In this document: piece after piece, positions 14,701 through 26,790 of the stretch
Position numbering within the stretch: the stretch's first letter is position 1
Layout of the letters: each line of letters opens with the position of its first letter
Source: Dipylidium caninum
Lineage: Eukaryota; Platyhelminthes; Cestoda; Cyclophyllidea; Dipylidiidae
Direction of reading: 5' to 3'
Assembly (NCBI GenBank): GCA_017562135.1
Contig: QEYB01001522.1
Coordinates: 1,033,411 to 1,097,410, forward strand
Length of the DNA: 64,000 nucleotides
Notes under the pieces: generated by a model
Databases searched by the model: none
What the model saw: only the letters and a program-made list of their open reading frames with translations
Told to the model about the DNA's origin: nothing
Program-made: the position numbers and the translations under genes

Positions 14701-16560
14701 TTGGTCGCTTTAAGGAAATAAAAGTGTACTTTCAGGAATTCCAAAGGGCTATCCACGCAAAAAGCTAACCTTGAAAAGATCTTACACAAGCCGAACAACA
14801 AGGCCGCGCGTCACGTCCCCTCCTCGTAAGCATGATAATTTCATAAGAAGTTAGCAATCAAGTCAGAAGTCCATGGAGATTTAAAATGGTCATGCGATCG
14901 AGAACCCCTTTTGGCCAGCGAAAAGTGGTATTTGATATACAAACTTCAAAGGTATTTTTGTTGTTAGCTCTTCGGAATTGAGGTCTGCAGACGTTTAAAA
15001 TAAATGATTTATCCTTACAAGTGAAGGCACAATTAACTCACATGGTAGCGGAAGTAAATACCTTCGCTACTAATATTTTAAGATAAGTCAGATTTTTTTG
15101 TGCAACCGAAAAATTATTTGGACCGGAATAGAGGCTCATTATTTCAGCCGCATAGGATACAAGTTGGGAAGAACATTTCCGTTTTGTAACCGGAAAAAGC
15201 CCGGTGCTAAATGATATGGTCGGGTGTATAAGTATGTTGGAATAAAGGATGTTTTGATGCAGAATAAGGCAGGAAAGAGAGCTAACAAGCAAGTGAGATG
15301 TAAAGAATAAGAAAAAAGGGGGAAAATTTCGTTGCTGAGAAAAGTGTTGTTGCTCAAGACTACCAAGGTCACTTCAAGCCACATGTGACGAAACAAATCT
15401 GTCTCGATAGGGTGGCAAAAAGTAACAAGTCTCAGTAAAAAAAATTGGGGAAGGAAATGCGCACGGTGAGAGTGACAAATAGGTATTTAAATAGTTTTGC
15501 ATTATTAAGTCATCATAACATTTCAATCCCAATAGGGGCAGCGCTCGAAAGGATTCTAAAATAAATCAAAACAGAATGCAGATATATCTTCGTGAGGAGC
15601 AGTTGTGAATTACTTGTTAACATTAGCCTTTCGTTGTGCCTTAAAAAGAAACGCAAATGGACCTAGTAAGTGGTGCGTGGTCTTGAGCATCCATCCAGTG
15701 TTTGCACTATCCTGCTATAAAATCCAAAATAGATGCTTAACTGAAATGGAGAAACCGGACTGTCCAATGACAGATAGACGCAGAGTACTCAAAAGACTGA
15801 ATTAAAACTTTCAGCATACGATGCACTTATAGTAGCAAAATATTTTCATAAACTGCAACGTCGTTTAATAGAGGCGTGGTTGAAGGTCTTTACAAGGGGT
15901 TTCCTTTAGAAAAAATGAGATCATGAACACCTACGCGGCCAACACTTATAAACGTCAGTTCGGTAGTTGAAGAATAAAGAAGGCATTTGAATTTTTCGTC
16001 CGAGAACTACCGACTGTAGGCTCTTTGGGGAGTTTCACTTATTGCTTTAGAAGCATTTAAGAGTTAGTGATAAAATCCAAAGTGAGTTGGGTTAAAAAAG
16101 TATACCGTAAATAATGAGAATGAGACTGAGTAGTTGAATTAAGTAGTGTCTATACCTTCTCCTAGAATATTAAACCAATTGTAATCGCTAGAGATATGAA
16201 CAGGATAGGGAGGCGGGGTGAATATCCCAGTCTTGATAGAAAAAATTTTCATTTACCACCACTGTTAATCCCAAGGTCTTGCAATAGTAGCAAACAAAAG
16301 AGCATACACTAAACCTAGATAGATTATGTACAAAAGCGCAATGACAGCCGCGATAGCCAATCAGTAGGCATTAATGAGTGTTCAGATATTCTTAAGAATA
16401 TACCTAACTATTTGAGTTGTTGTATGGATGGTTTAAACATTTGTTGAGCTATTAATGTACCACTTTTCCCTAATGACCGCAAAAGGGCAAATTTGATAGG
16501 AGTGGCAAGTAAAATTTCACCCAACGCCAAAAACTTAAACATCAAACGAAAAAACGTCTA
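5800..16560. other. Long gene-poor, purine-rich stretch
   Basis: No gene is supported here. The plus strand is A-rich and generally purine-rich over many kilobases, as in the introns of the minus-strand PTCD1 gene that follows. The stretch could therefore be untranslated or intronic DNA of a minus-strand transcription unit, but that is inference. The longest open frames (about 100 codons at 11161-11469 plus, 84 codons at 13361-13615 plus) match nothing I know. A short RNase H-like reading on the minus strand at about 14376-14567 is discussed among the findings. Confidence 0.5.
6209..6219 (+). repeat. C11 homopolymer
   Basis: An uninterrupted run of eleven C lies in AT-rich DNA. It is a likely site of length error in the assembly and has no other visible role. 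Confidence 0.8.
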
Positions 16561-16576
16561 CAGAATCAATAGGGCT

Positions 16577-19500
16577 CTAGGCTGGGTGTGAAGGTTTGAA
16601 CTGGCGCTTAATCGTAGGGTCTGACGGGATAGGCGACTGAAGAAAACTGGCATACCAACGGATACCAACGGTTGAAAAAAACAGTAATGGTGATCTAATG
16701 CAATTAACGACATCACGCCAGATAAAACTTATACCACTATAAAGATAAACACGAAAAATGTCATACCGAAAAGTGTATAACCCGCATAATAAAGCTTTAC
16801 CCTTAGGTATGATACCACGAGCGATCAAATCACGAAAATTGGCTATCTCCAGTTCTAAATTGGCAATTAGACGACGGTTAGGGAGGATGTGCGAATCACG
16901 AGGCTGTGGATCTTCCACTCCTACCGGGCCCTTATTGTGATCATATATTCGCTGCTTTGACTTGGAGGTCAACTGAGAGGCGCCCATCATCGAACGAAGA
17001 ATGATGATCTTTGAGTCCCAACAGAACTTGGTGGAGGCAAGGAGAGAAGAGTAGATGTAAAGACTGGGACGCACGATGCCCGCGCGCATTGGTTGAAGCA
17101 AGTCTGCCGGCTTAGCTGACTTCGAGTAGCTGGTAAGAAAATCCCGAATCTGTTTTGTAGTACGACAACCACGAGCCAAACAACTCCAAGTAAACTACAA
17201 GGAAAAGGGATACCTAAACCTTAAAAGACTGTTTTAAATAAATGGCAAAAATTTTAAATCAGCGACTATAGCAATATATGTAGGTAAAAGTGGGATAAAA
17301 CATATTGTCGCAAAATTGAAATGGATGTACGTGAAAGTGTAGGTGAAAATATACACAAAGGAGAAGTAACTGAGAAAATAGGACAAGCCAAAGTGGCAAA
17401 GCGTAAAGTGAAAAGAAAATCTAACAGGGTTCAAAGTGGAAACAGGAATTGGTGATTAAAGTATAACTCATTCCAATTAATAATTAGTGACTAAGAATAC
17501 TGGATATTAAGTGATAGTATTTGCATCACCGATGTGAGCTTTTTATAATGCTAACCAGAAAAGAGAATGATCATTTTCATTCATATTAATGAAGTAGTAG
17601 GTCAGCCCTCTTACCCTCTAAAAAATACCGCACTCATGAAGAGACAAAACCTAACAATGAGTTGGCCAACTCTCAGTGACATCGCAAATTATAAGTATCC
17701 ATGCAAGCTTAACTCAGCTCGCATAAAACATTCGATTGCTTAACTCGACCATTATTGGGGCTTTTTCCCTCCAGTTTGATAACCATAAAAGAATTAAGAT
17801 AATATATATCGCGAGCAACGAAATATAAAGAAAATTACAAAAAACGGTGATTTCATACTTTGCCAGGCTTGGATAAAATTGATCTTTTCCTAATTAAGCT
17901 CTGATAAGTTACAATGCGAATATGACAATCACTTCAAGTATCACAGGTGTGAGAGAGAAAGAGGCGTTTATAAGACCGACTTCATCGCAAATTCATCGTT
18001 TCAAAGACCATCTGCATCGTTAATAATGAAATAGTCGGAGGAACTCCAAGAGCCTGTAAGCGCTGAGAAAACAGAAAGCTGTGAAAGATTTTGGCAAAAC
18101 ATGATCTCCTAAGCAAGTAAATTCTAGTTTCTAGTCTGAATGTCAAAACACAAACCTTATTTTGCAAACTAGGCGATAAGTACCATAAAGAAATTCATAA
18201 AAAAATAACATCAGTACCTGTTGCAAGTCTAAATCGACAATAGTCAAATTCGTTGATTCTATTACATCAAACACTATTGCACCAGCAGCAATCTGTTTAA
18301 ATCAAATTAATAAGGATTTCAGTGTGGTGAAATTGCAAAAACGTCAAACTATCCGACAAATACATTTGCATCACAAAGGGCAAATTGCTAAAGGAATAGT
18401 GCCTAATAAAAAAACAGTGCTGAAACTTAAAATATAGAGCTGTTGATAAAAAGAATATAGACTCATGTAGATCTTGTTCGTTAGGGTGTCTAAACTCACA
18501 GATTTCTTTAATAAGTTCTAGTCGGGACCTACAAAAAATACCTCGAAAATTAGCATGCGATTTGAAGGTGCAGCCTAAATATTTAAAACTTTCGCATATT
18601 TGAAGTAAACGTAATGTCCCTCTGTTACGGATGTATGAGACTGGATTATTTAATCATAAGAGAATAAACATTCACTTCGTCTGGAGAAAGGCCTTGACGA
18701 TTTGCTAATGCCATCAATTTGTCCACACTTAAACCATACGTGGCTCGCCGTTTGAGAAGGTTGTTTAGGATGGGCAAGTCAAGAACAATTTTGTTGGCCT
18801 TCAGGGCATTGAGGAGAGCGCTCTCCCATTGATCCAACTTTGCGCTCGTGTTCCCCGACGGAGGCGGCAAAAGGGCAGCAACCTTTGTGATTAGCGGTGA
18901 TGTCGGTGAATGCGAGAGCTGGTAGAGATTGAGTATTCGATAAAGGAGTATTTCAAGAAGGCATAGGCACGAAGCTTAAGCATTAAAACATCAAATCAAA
19001 AAAAGCATAATGGTCAAAATACCTTGCATTAAAGTAGAAGTGAAGTGTGGCTAGAGGGCTAGCTTTGCTCGTTAATATTCCAAAAAATAACAGAGGAATT
19101 GAAGAAAAAAGCTGGCTGAAGATAGTAAAAAGCTTTTTACATAAACCATATGGCAATTATAGTGGTAGTAAAGTTGTGTAAAAAAGAGTCGGCAAAGGAC
19201 ATCACTGCGGATATCAGTAACAAAATTTAAAAAAAAAACCAGAACACTATGGTGGAAAGTGAAACTCCATGCGCACCCCAAAATTTGTTGTAATGCACTC
19301 AAGAAAGCCCTCAATCCCTCCAAGTAGCGCCAAACGTTGCCAAGGTGGAATAGAACTCTGACCTTGAGGAAGAGCCTGCTTTGGGGGCATCTTGATCTAA
19401 TAACAACAAAAAAGATAACGAAAGTTGGTTACTTCGATTTAAGAGCTATCGGTAATTACGTTTAAAATTGCAATAAAATCGAATCAGAGTTTTTAAAACG

Positions 19501-22500
19501 AGATTTGAAAATAAAACAGCTAAAGGCATCCATAAGATGGAAGATACACTAGTGCCTGTCAAAGTGTCTCATAAATTATCAAGCGAATCACAAACGTTCA
19601 GAAAACTAAAACTATTGGGTAATTTTATCACGTGATTAAAATACAAAATCTGGCAAAAAATTATATAAATGGCCACTTTACTACTCTTTTCCTAATTGAG
19701 CTCTGATAAGTTACAATGATAATATGATTTGTAAATGTATTCAGCGAAAAGCCCATAAGATAGGGCTGGCAATTCTCAGTACATTGTCTAAACCCAAGTT
19801 TTAGGCCGCCGATAGCAATTTATGCTAGTGGAATATCAATGAGAAGGCAGTGGAAAATGACTAGTAACTTGTGGGTATGACCAACATTATACAACCATTG
19901 TAAAAACAGTAAATAAAAAAAACTTTACGAGATTCGCTCAAGGAAAACTCATCTGTCCATTACGATAAAAATGTAGTCTACAAACCTTTCCCAGAAAAGG
20001 GCACCTGTTTTTTACGGAAATTATGAATATATGCAATCGGCTGGAAAGTTGGAAGACGCCTTGCATACCAAAATGTACATAGTGTTGAGCCCATTTTCTA
20101 AATTAAAAAAGAGCTAATCGAAGTGCAGCCCTCCGGATGGCAAAGAGGTATGAACCTTTATTGTAGACAAAAGACTGACTGAAAGCGACTTCTCACGGAA
20201 CACTTGTCAAAGAATCAAATGTGCAGCTAGTCTCGAAGTAGTATCTTTTGTGGATGAATTAGTCCTTTATAAGTAAAATGTGTTACGAGTGTGCAGCCAC
20301 TGGAATTTCATTTGTGCCACTGGATTTTCATTTTTTGTCACATGAGTGTCTGTACGTCAAAGCGCCATGGAAAAAAAGCTGACCCAGAAAGTTTCGATTT
20401 TGAGGAGGACATACTTTATCTTCGTCCGACGGCAATGACATACACAATTATGTATTTTTAAAGAAGAAAAATTTATATTAGATGTACACAACTATTTTCA
20501 AGTGACCCAACAAATGCTTTAACTAAACATATTCAATTTATCCTTTACAATCACAGAATTTAAGGCACTTCCAAGTGAATTTATCGGCCGAAAGTTTTAC
20601 AAAAATTAGCTGTGCGGTGATACAGACACAACAAGTTCCGTGAAATGATTTAAAAAATAAGGGATAAAACAATGGCTTACTCTAACACCTTCCTCGGGAA
20701 GCGGTAGCAAAAGGTTCACAGGACTCCGCAAGACTATGTTTGGGTCGCACCAATCAAGAGAGATTTCGTTTGCAAACGGAGAACAGGAAACTGAAGTAAT
20801 GGCGCCTGTAGATGGGATCAGGTCAGATGATGTAGAAATGTTGGGCGGATGTGTTGGCGCGCCTGCAGTCGAGGCAAGAAGTACCATACGTTTAAGCAGG
20901 TTCTTCGCTGCTTTCTCGGAAGCCATTATACGTGGACACGGTGAACATTGCGGTTCCCGCAACTTCGGTAAACTTTCCGGGATTACCTTGAAGCCGTAGA
21001 ATAAAATAGGTAGTACTCATAATATACTAGTACAAAGGTTTATTTTATAAATTCAAGGAGGAATCCCAAGGTGCGGCCACATTGAGGAAGGGTTACGGAA
21101 TGAGACAATGTTTGATACCTCTTTACTACAAGTACATGTATCAGTTATCTAGTAGGAGGTTTGGGAGAGGAAGATATGTCCGAAACATCTGTACCAGTGA
21201 TTAGAGGAGCAAATGAACATAATATATTATACTACATACGATATCCGGCCTAAGCGCATTAACAAGTTCTATCGTCTGGATATATCATGCCCAAATACAT
21301 AAAAAACCCATTCATTGATAAAGACTGTATGCAGCTGTTCCATACAGCTACAATATGTAAGTTTAAGATATTTACCAATCTTGACATAGTAGGACAAGAT
21401 TTCAATTACAGGTCATCGATAATTAAGGCTATCAAGGTAAGGGAAAACAAATCACCTCAAGAAAATCATTCGTTGATTTTTCAACTCTTTGACGTCCAGT
21501 CCCACTTCCAAGAAAGGTAGGAAGAGAGAATTTACTGTTCTTGGGGCTTTCGAGACCAACAATGCCGGCGAGGAGAGTAAAATGATGTAGACTTGGTCGC
21601 CGACTGGGCAAACGGGGAACGATGAGATGCCACGCATGGAGGGCAAGGTGAAGGGCATCTAGGGGCGATGTTAATGCACCTGACTTGAACGACTGCTGAA
21701 TCACCGTGAGTACCGCTGTAAGAGTGTACTCGTCTGGTCGGAATGGAGGAAGGGGCTCAGCCGAACAAGCAGGTGGCAAGGAAGTAGTTGAGGAGGGCAA
21801 GACGGAAGGAGGCAAACCTCCTCTACCAAGCAGCATCATATCCAAAGCCTGGAAACAGGCATGGAGGTCACCAGCTAAGGTTTTAAGGAAAAGACTTTAC
21901 CTATTTTATAATACGGAAGTGGTTCTCATTCCTCAGTCACATCGTAAGCCAACAATTTCAGGATATTCTCAGTTAAGAGAGATAAAAGCTAAAATGTTAT
22001 GAAGCACTATAACTCATAAGCACCTTTAGCTAACGCCTGCAGGAGTGTGTTGTAGGTAATTTTGTTCATTCGAAAACCACGTTCGTGCAATTTAACCCAA
22101 AGGCCCTTGGCACGGAGAAGGGCGGGCCCAGCGAATAACTCAAGATCAGATTGTAAACTAAGCCAATGGAAAGACAAAACAAGGAAGTATAAAAAACACG
22201 TTTCGATTATGAAAAAAAGTAGTAAAATAACATTAGCCTGATGAAATTGATGTACATAATACAATAACAGTAAATCGCGCCAAAAATTACTCGACTCACC
22301 CAGAAGTGTTTGGTAAATTGAATACGTAGCGATGTTCACGTTGCCACGCTGCAATGTCTTCAGTACAAGCCCTATGACAAAATAATCAGTAGTGTACTTG
22401 CAACCGAGCTCTTAACATGATGCAGCATTCACTTCCGTAAGAATAGAACAATTCCTTACTCGAATACCATGAAAAGTTTATACTACCTGAAGAGGCGAGA

Positions 22501-23349
22501 ATATGTCGAATTGGTTGCAAAAATACCCAGTTCTGTCATTTTGCGATAAACTTTGAAGGCAGACTCGCTGTCACCCACATCAGCCAACCCGTCTATGAGT
22601 ACGTGTACGATATTACGATCTGGCATAACCCGGTCAACGGTCAGCATTTTGTGAAAAAACAGCTACAAGGAATACAGACCATTATTAAGTATTTCGCGAC
22701 AGGTCCTGAAGTAACACATATGGTAACAAAATAATAGTTTCATGAAATCACAAAATAATTTGAGAAAACCTTGACCACATAACTCTTAAATAGGATCTTA
22801 AACTAAGAAAAAAATAAATTCGGTGATTTCACGGGAAAAAAATTGTTAACATATTTTACCTCTACCGCGGCATGAGTACTTCCTTCTTTACAAAGCCTAT
22901 GGATTTTACCAAGGTACCAAGACGGTTCGTGGGCCCTCCCAGTTCTCGATAAACGAAGGTGGTGATCTTTGAGCGGCTCCTCCTCCGCCGCATCACATCC
23001 ATCACAATTATCAGACTTAGGATTGCTAACTATAATTAACAAGAAAATTAATCTGATAATGGTTTACCATATACTTCATATGCACTCGAATGTACCAACA
23101 AACAAAATCTCACCGCTTCGTGCAAGGTCCCCAAATTCTAAAGAAGGAGAGACAGCACCATCAGTGGCTTGACGCACTGTTTGGCTATCAAAAGTGAGGG
23201 CTGTTGCCACAGGAAATTGTACACGATACACATCTTTATCCAGGTCGTTAACAAGACGCATCAACTGAGGTGCAGTGACAGAACCAAACTTTCGGAAAAA
23301 AGGACATGTCTTCACAACAGAAGACGCCTGAAGTGGATGGAATATAGAT
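16577..23349 (-). CDS. PTCD1: PTCD1-like mitochondrial pentatricopeptide-repeat protein
   Basis: This matches animal PTCD1, a mitochondrial RNA-binding PPR protein acting in tRNA processing and mitoribosome assembly. Exons, read on the minus strand, are approximately 23349-23114, 23029-22860, 22662-22487, 22373-22302, 22152-22010, 21874-21456, 20986-20689, 19362-19277, 18882-18676 and 17194-16801, with a last exon ending near 16577. Phases close across these joins. Recognisable blocks in order are: an N-terminal region, an SWYLGKIHRLCKEG-type start of the PPR array, helical repeats containing FKVYRKMTELGI and KITYNTLLQALAK, a proline/serine-rich linker, and a C-terminal part with WQRLALLGGIEGFL and LARGCRTTKQIRDFL. 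These follow the vertebrate protein's order. The first coding exon with the initiator and mitochondrial targeting signal lies upstream of 23349 and was not identified. The last exon's acceptor is unresolved. Confidence 0.8.
17884..17925 (+). repeat. 42-bp dispersed repeat, copy 1
   Basis: This 42-bp word recurs at 19686-19727 with about three mismatches and shares the core TAAGTTACAATG. Both copies lie on the same strand in PTCD1 introns, and similarity stops abruptly on either side. Its nature is unknown. Confidence 0.7.
19686..19727 (+). repeat. 42-bp dispersed repeat, copy 2
   Basis: This is the partner of the copy at 17884-17925, lying about 1.8 kb away in an upstream intron of the same minus-strand gene. 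The two differ by one transition in the middle and two changes just after the shared core. Confidence 0.7.
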
Positions 23350-24102
23350 CTATAGGAGTAAAGTAATATTACACCATTACAAATACAGATGGAGACGGAG
23401 CATAGGACGCAGCACGAAAGCACAAGACTGCAAAAATCGGACTCAGCGCCTGGCAATTAAAGCCGTTAGAACGCGCGGTTAGTAAGTGAATGAAAGGCAA
23501 AAAGCAAAAATATCATGACAGTAAATTTATCAATTTTAAGATTAAGAGTTATAAAAAACAAATGAGTGGCATGTCAACAAATTACCAACTAACTTAAATT
23601 ATTTGACGTGACATAAAATGAGGCGCAATGTAAGAAAAGAGGTCTATTGAGAAATCCGGCAAACTCTGCCCCCGTTACAAGTCACGCAACATCTTCTACG
23701 CTATTTTCCAGATGAATTTCGTAAGTGCAAACAACGCTAATTTTCTCCTAGTAGAAGTAAGCAGCGACTTTAGGTCATATTATCGAGTCGTTTTGAAACG
23801 AACGCAGTTTCGTACATCCTCGTGCATAGGCAAATACGTCTGAAAAAAAAATACACTTGTTCTTTTGGTTCTGAAATGGATTATTCATTCGCCGTTCCAA
23901 CTTCTTGATTTTGACAAAAATTTTATACGCCGCACTTTATAATGCCAGATGCCAATGGAATTTTCAGCGTATTATGCGTAAGCTCACGAGCTATTAATAT
24001 TAATAGTGAATTTATGGCTTGGCCTTAATTTTATAGAATTTCACTGTGCTCATTTTCGTTGCGTTGTTTATAATGCTCACATCGTGAGCGGTTCTATGAA
24101 CT
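23350..24102. promoter_or_regulatory. Divergent promoter region, PTCD1 / WDR12
   Basis: This spacer separates the minus-strand PTCD1 gene from the plus-strand WDR12 start. Around 23.7 kb the base composition changes from A-rich to T-rich on the plus strand, which marks the likely transcription divergence point. The first PTCD1 exon and both 5' untranslated regions must also lie here. No TATA box or other core element is convincing. Confidence 0.5.
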
Positions 24103-26415
24103 ATGGATTTGTTCGTACAGGTGTCTTTTAGCACGCGGGATGAAAGGTTTAGTCTTTTTGCCAGGTATTAAACTTAGAATTTAGGTACGCGGTACCTTCA
24201 CACCCAGTTAGCGTTTCTCAATCATCGACTACGGACGATTTAAGAATGGTTGTACGGGAATTGCTTGAAGGCCGAGCTGAAGCTATTTATTTTGATTTTC
24301 TTCTGAATAATGAGTTCATTGAAGGGAATTTGGGTGAATTCCTATCAAAAAAGAAAATTAAAGCGGTACACCTTAGAGTTTATGTAAACTGGTTACTCAG
24401 GAAGTGATTGAAGTAGAATATACGGTGCGTCAAAATGCTCCTGAAGCTATTTCCAAAGTAACTCATGATGATTTCGTAAGCTGTGTAAGACGTCGGGGTA
24501 AATGGTATGAAGCTGGGAGATTGATCAATATTTTCTAAAGCTTTTTGACAGGTAGTTACGACGGTTCTGTTCAACTGCGTACGGTAAAAGATCCCGAACC
24601 GATATTTACACTTTCATTAAACGAACAAGTGAAAACTTTGGAATGGATTAGAGGTAATAACGTATAACATCCCGGCGTATGTTGTATATCTGGTTTTGTT
24701 GTCAAATCAACAATCGGAAACGCTGTTAACAGATGTATTGGTATCACTTATCTTTAAGGCGCTCCATGTTTGGAAAATTCTGTATTTGTTACTGGTGGAT
24801 TTGGGCAATTTGCACGGATATGGGTTTGGAATACCAAAAGGTCTTCTGTTGAATGTATTGCTGTGTGCCGAGGCCATAAGGACACCATATTGTCACTTGC
24901 GTCAACTTCATCCATCCCGGGATGCAATGCCGATTTGTTTGCTTCGTCCTCCTATGATTCCACGATTAAAGTGTGGTCAGCCAGTAAGTTTACTGGTCTG
25001 GGTTACATTTCTTTATGGTCCGTTATTAATCTCAATTGTGTTTCGAAAACTTTTTGAACCATCCACATGTTTTTCGTGTTTAAGGTTGTGAAGAGACCGA
25101 CCTCGTTATGGAAACTGGTGGAATTTCACATAAACGAAAATCGGAGGACAAGATCCCTGTTCGTGTATGTTTCGTTTTCCTCTTATTTTTTTTATGCGTT
25201 GCCAATGAAGTGGCTTTCGTTCGTTGTTATCACCTCATTCTCTTGATGATTTTTCAATGACGCGAAGTTGTTATTACTTATATTAGGCCTTTAAAAATCT
25301 AGCCTTTAAAACAAGTTATCTGGAACTAATGTTCCCTTTGTTAGATCCCGCGCCTTACCTTTGCGGGACATCGGAACATGGTGAGCAAGGTGTGCTGGTT
25401 TTCTGAGAGCGTCATTTCGACCACCGCTCCAAAGATTGTCTCCTGCAGTTGGGATCAGTCGATTCGCTTGTGGGATGTGGATATCGGTTGTGGAAGTCAG
25501 ACGGCGGCTCCTAAATGCGGCGAGGCGAGGTGTATAATGGTAGGCGCTGCTGTGCACGACCTCTCTGTCGCTTCGCAGGGAATTTTAGTAGCTGCTTCCG
25601 ATAATAAAGTTCGCATGTACGATCTTCGAGCCAAGGGTGTGTTTTCTTTATAATTCCTGATATTTTTGATACATGACATTCACGTATTTCAAAATTTGTG
25701 CCATTAATCATTTTTGGTTAGTCCCGCTGATGAGTCCTCATACTACTATCATGTACTTGAGCGACGGTCATTTTTTACCAGATTTAGCCGTGGTCCTGAT
25801 CGTTTATTCTTCTATGCTTGTAATTGATCCCTGTAGCAACCAGATCTACTGCGTTTCTAACACTTTTCACATGCGATTGACACATTTGTGGGGTTGGTTA
25901 CCATCTCTGTGAAACGTATAATATAACGTTAAATTTGTCCACAAGGCTCATGAATTTTATTATTTAGCTTTTCGACTTGTATGACGTCCATTGTGGTCAA
26001 ACTCATACACATGACGCCGATTTTATTCATCTTTACCCAATTTGATTTTGTCTAAACTTTTACAGTTAATTACTACGGTGATGCTAGCCCTATTAGCGTA
26101 TATTTAAATTCCAGGCTATCTTCTTAATCTTTCTTGTAGATGCTCTCGCCCAAATCGGATACCATAGTCACCATGGTTGGTTAACAGCGATTGCGTGGGC
26201 ACCGCACCGAATTGACCAGTTTGTAACGGGTTCGGTGGATAAGGTTGTAAAGTTGTGGGATACGAGACGAACGTCGGCTCCGCTCTACGACCTCATGGGT
26301 CACCAAGACATTGTCACTGCAGTTGATTGGGCTCCTCCCCGATGAAAATGGACAGCATTACATTATCAGTGCCTCTGCTGATGGAACCGCCAAGGTCTAC
26401 CACTATCCCACCTAA
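24103..26415 (+). CDS. WDR12: WDR12/Ytm1-type ribosome biogenesis WD-repeat protein
   Basis: This is the homologue of WDR12 (Ytm1), the PeBoW-complex subunit needed for 27S/32S pre-rRNA processing and 60S subunit assembly in the nucleolus. Exons are 24103-24164, 24212-24365, 24401-24497, 24552-24653, 24759-24983, 25085-25164, 25345-25636 and 26140-26415. The phases close and give about 428 residues, close to the human 423. The N-terminus is an NLE (ubiquitin-like) domain with YFDFLLNNEFI followed by EVIEVEY. WD repeats then follow, with diagnostic ends SYDSTIKVW, SWDQSIRLWD, DNKVRMYDLR and SVDKVVKLWDTR. Just before the last repeat the frame breaks at a C4 run (26337-26340). Reading one C fewer restores the final repeat (SADGTAKVYHYP) and its stop at 26415; otherwise translation ends a few codons past the run. 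Introns lengthen overall from 47 and 35 nt to 503 nt. Confidence 0.88.
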
Positions 26416-26445
26416 GCCCTTGTTTACGTCGCCATTACTGATATA

Positions 26446-26451
26446 AATAAA
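26446..26451 (+). terminator. WDR12 polyadenylation signal
   Basis: A canonical AATAAA hexamer lies 31 bp after the WDR12 stop codon. It is the only good hexamer before the next gene. Confidence 0.65.
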
Positions 26452-26764
26452 TGTATATTTTACTTGAATTTTCTTTCCCTTTGGTGCTTTTCCAATGGGC
26501 TTAGTAGCGAGCATTTTCCGAAGCAAAAAACTATAGTTTATTCGCGAATGTGATAAAGTGAGGTGAGAATCACCATCCTTACCCTATTTTATTAATGCTT
26601 CTTTGATGTGGCTGGCCACTGGAAGTGTTTCTTGCTTGCGCTGTATTATTACGCACAATATTGGTTATGGGTAAAAGTAATGCTTTGCGCTGTGATATTT
26701 CTCCACTTCCTTACTTTAACGTGGCGTTTTATCTAATGGCAAATATTCCTCACCACTTCATGGT

Positions 26765-26790
26765 TCAAATTTTTACAGTTAAATTAGGCG
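26765..26790 (+). promoter_or_regulatory. Splice acceptor just upstream of the KTI12 start
   Basis: A pyrimidine-containing tract ends in TTTTTACAG at 26778, leaving only 12 untranslated bases before the KTI12 ATG. It may be a spliced-leader trans-splice site or the end of an ordinary 5' UTR intron. A possible cis donor (GTAAAAGT) lies near 26670. Confidence 0.45.

Noticed and set aside
18440..18530. Extra PTCD1 exon after a TTTTTTGTAG acceptor
   Set aside because: Exons 18882-18676 and 17194-16801 already join in phase and align continuously with the family, and no good donor follows.
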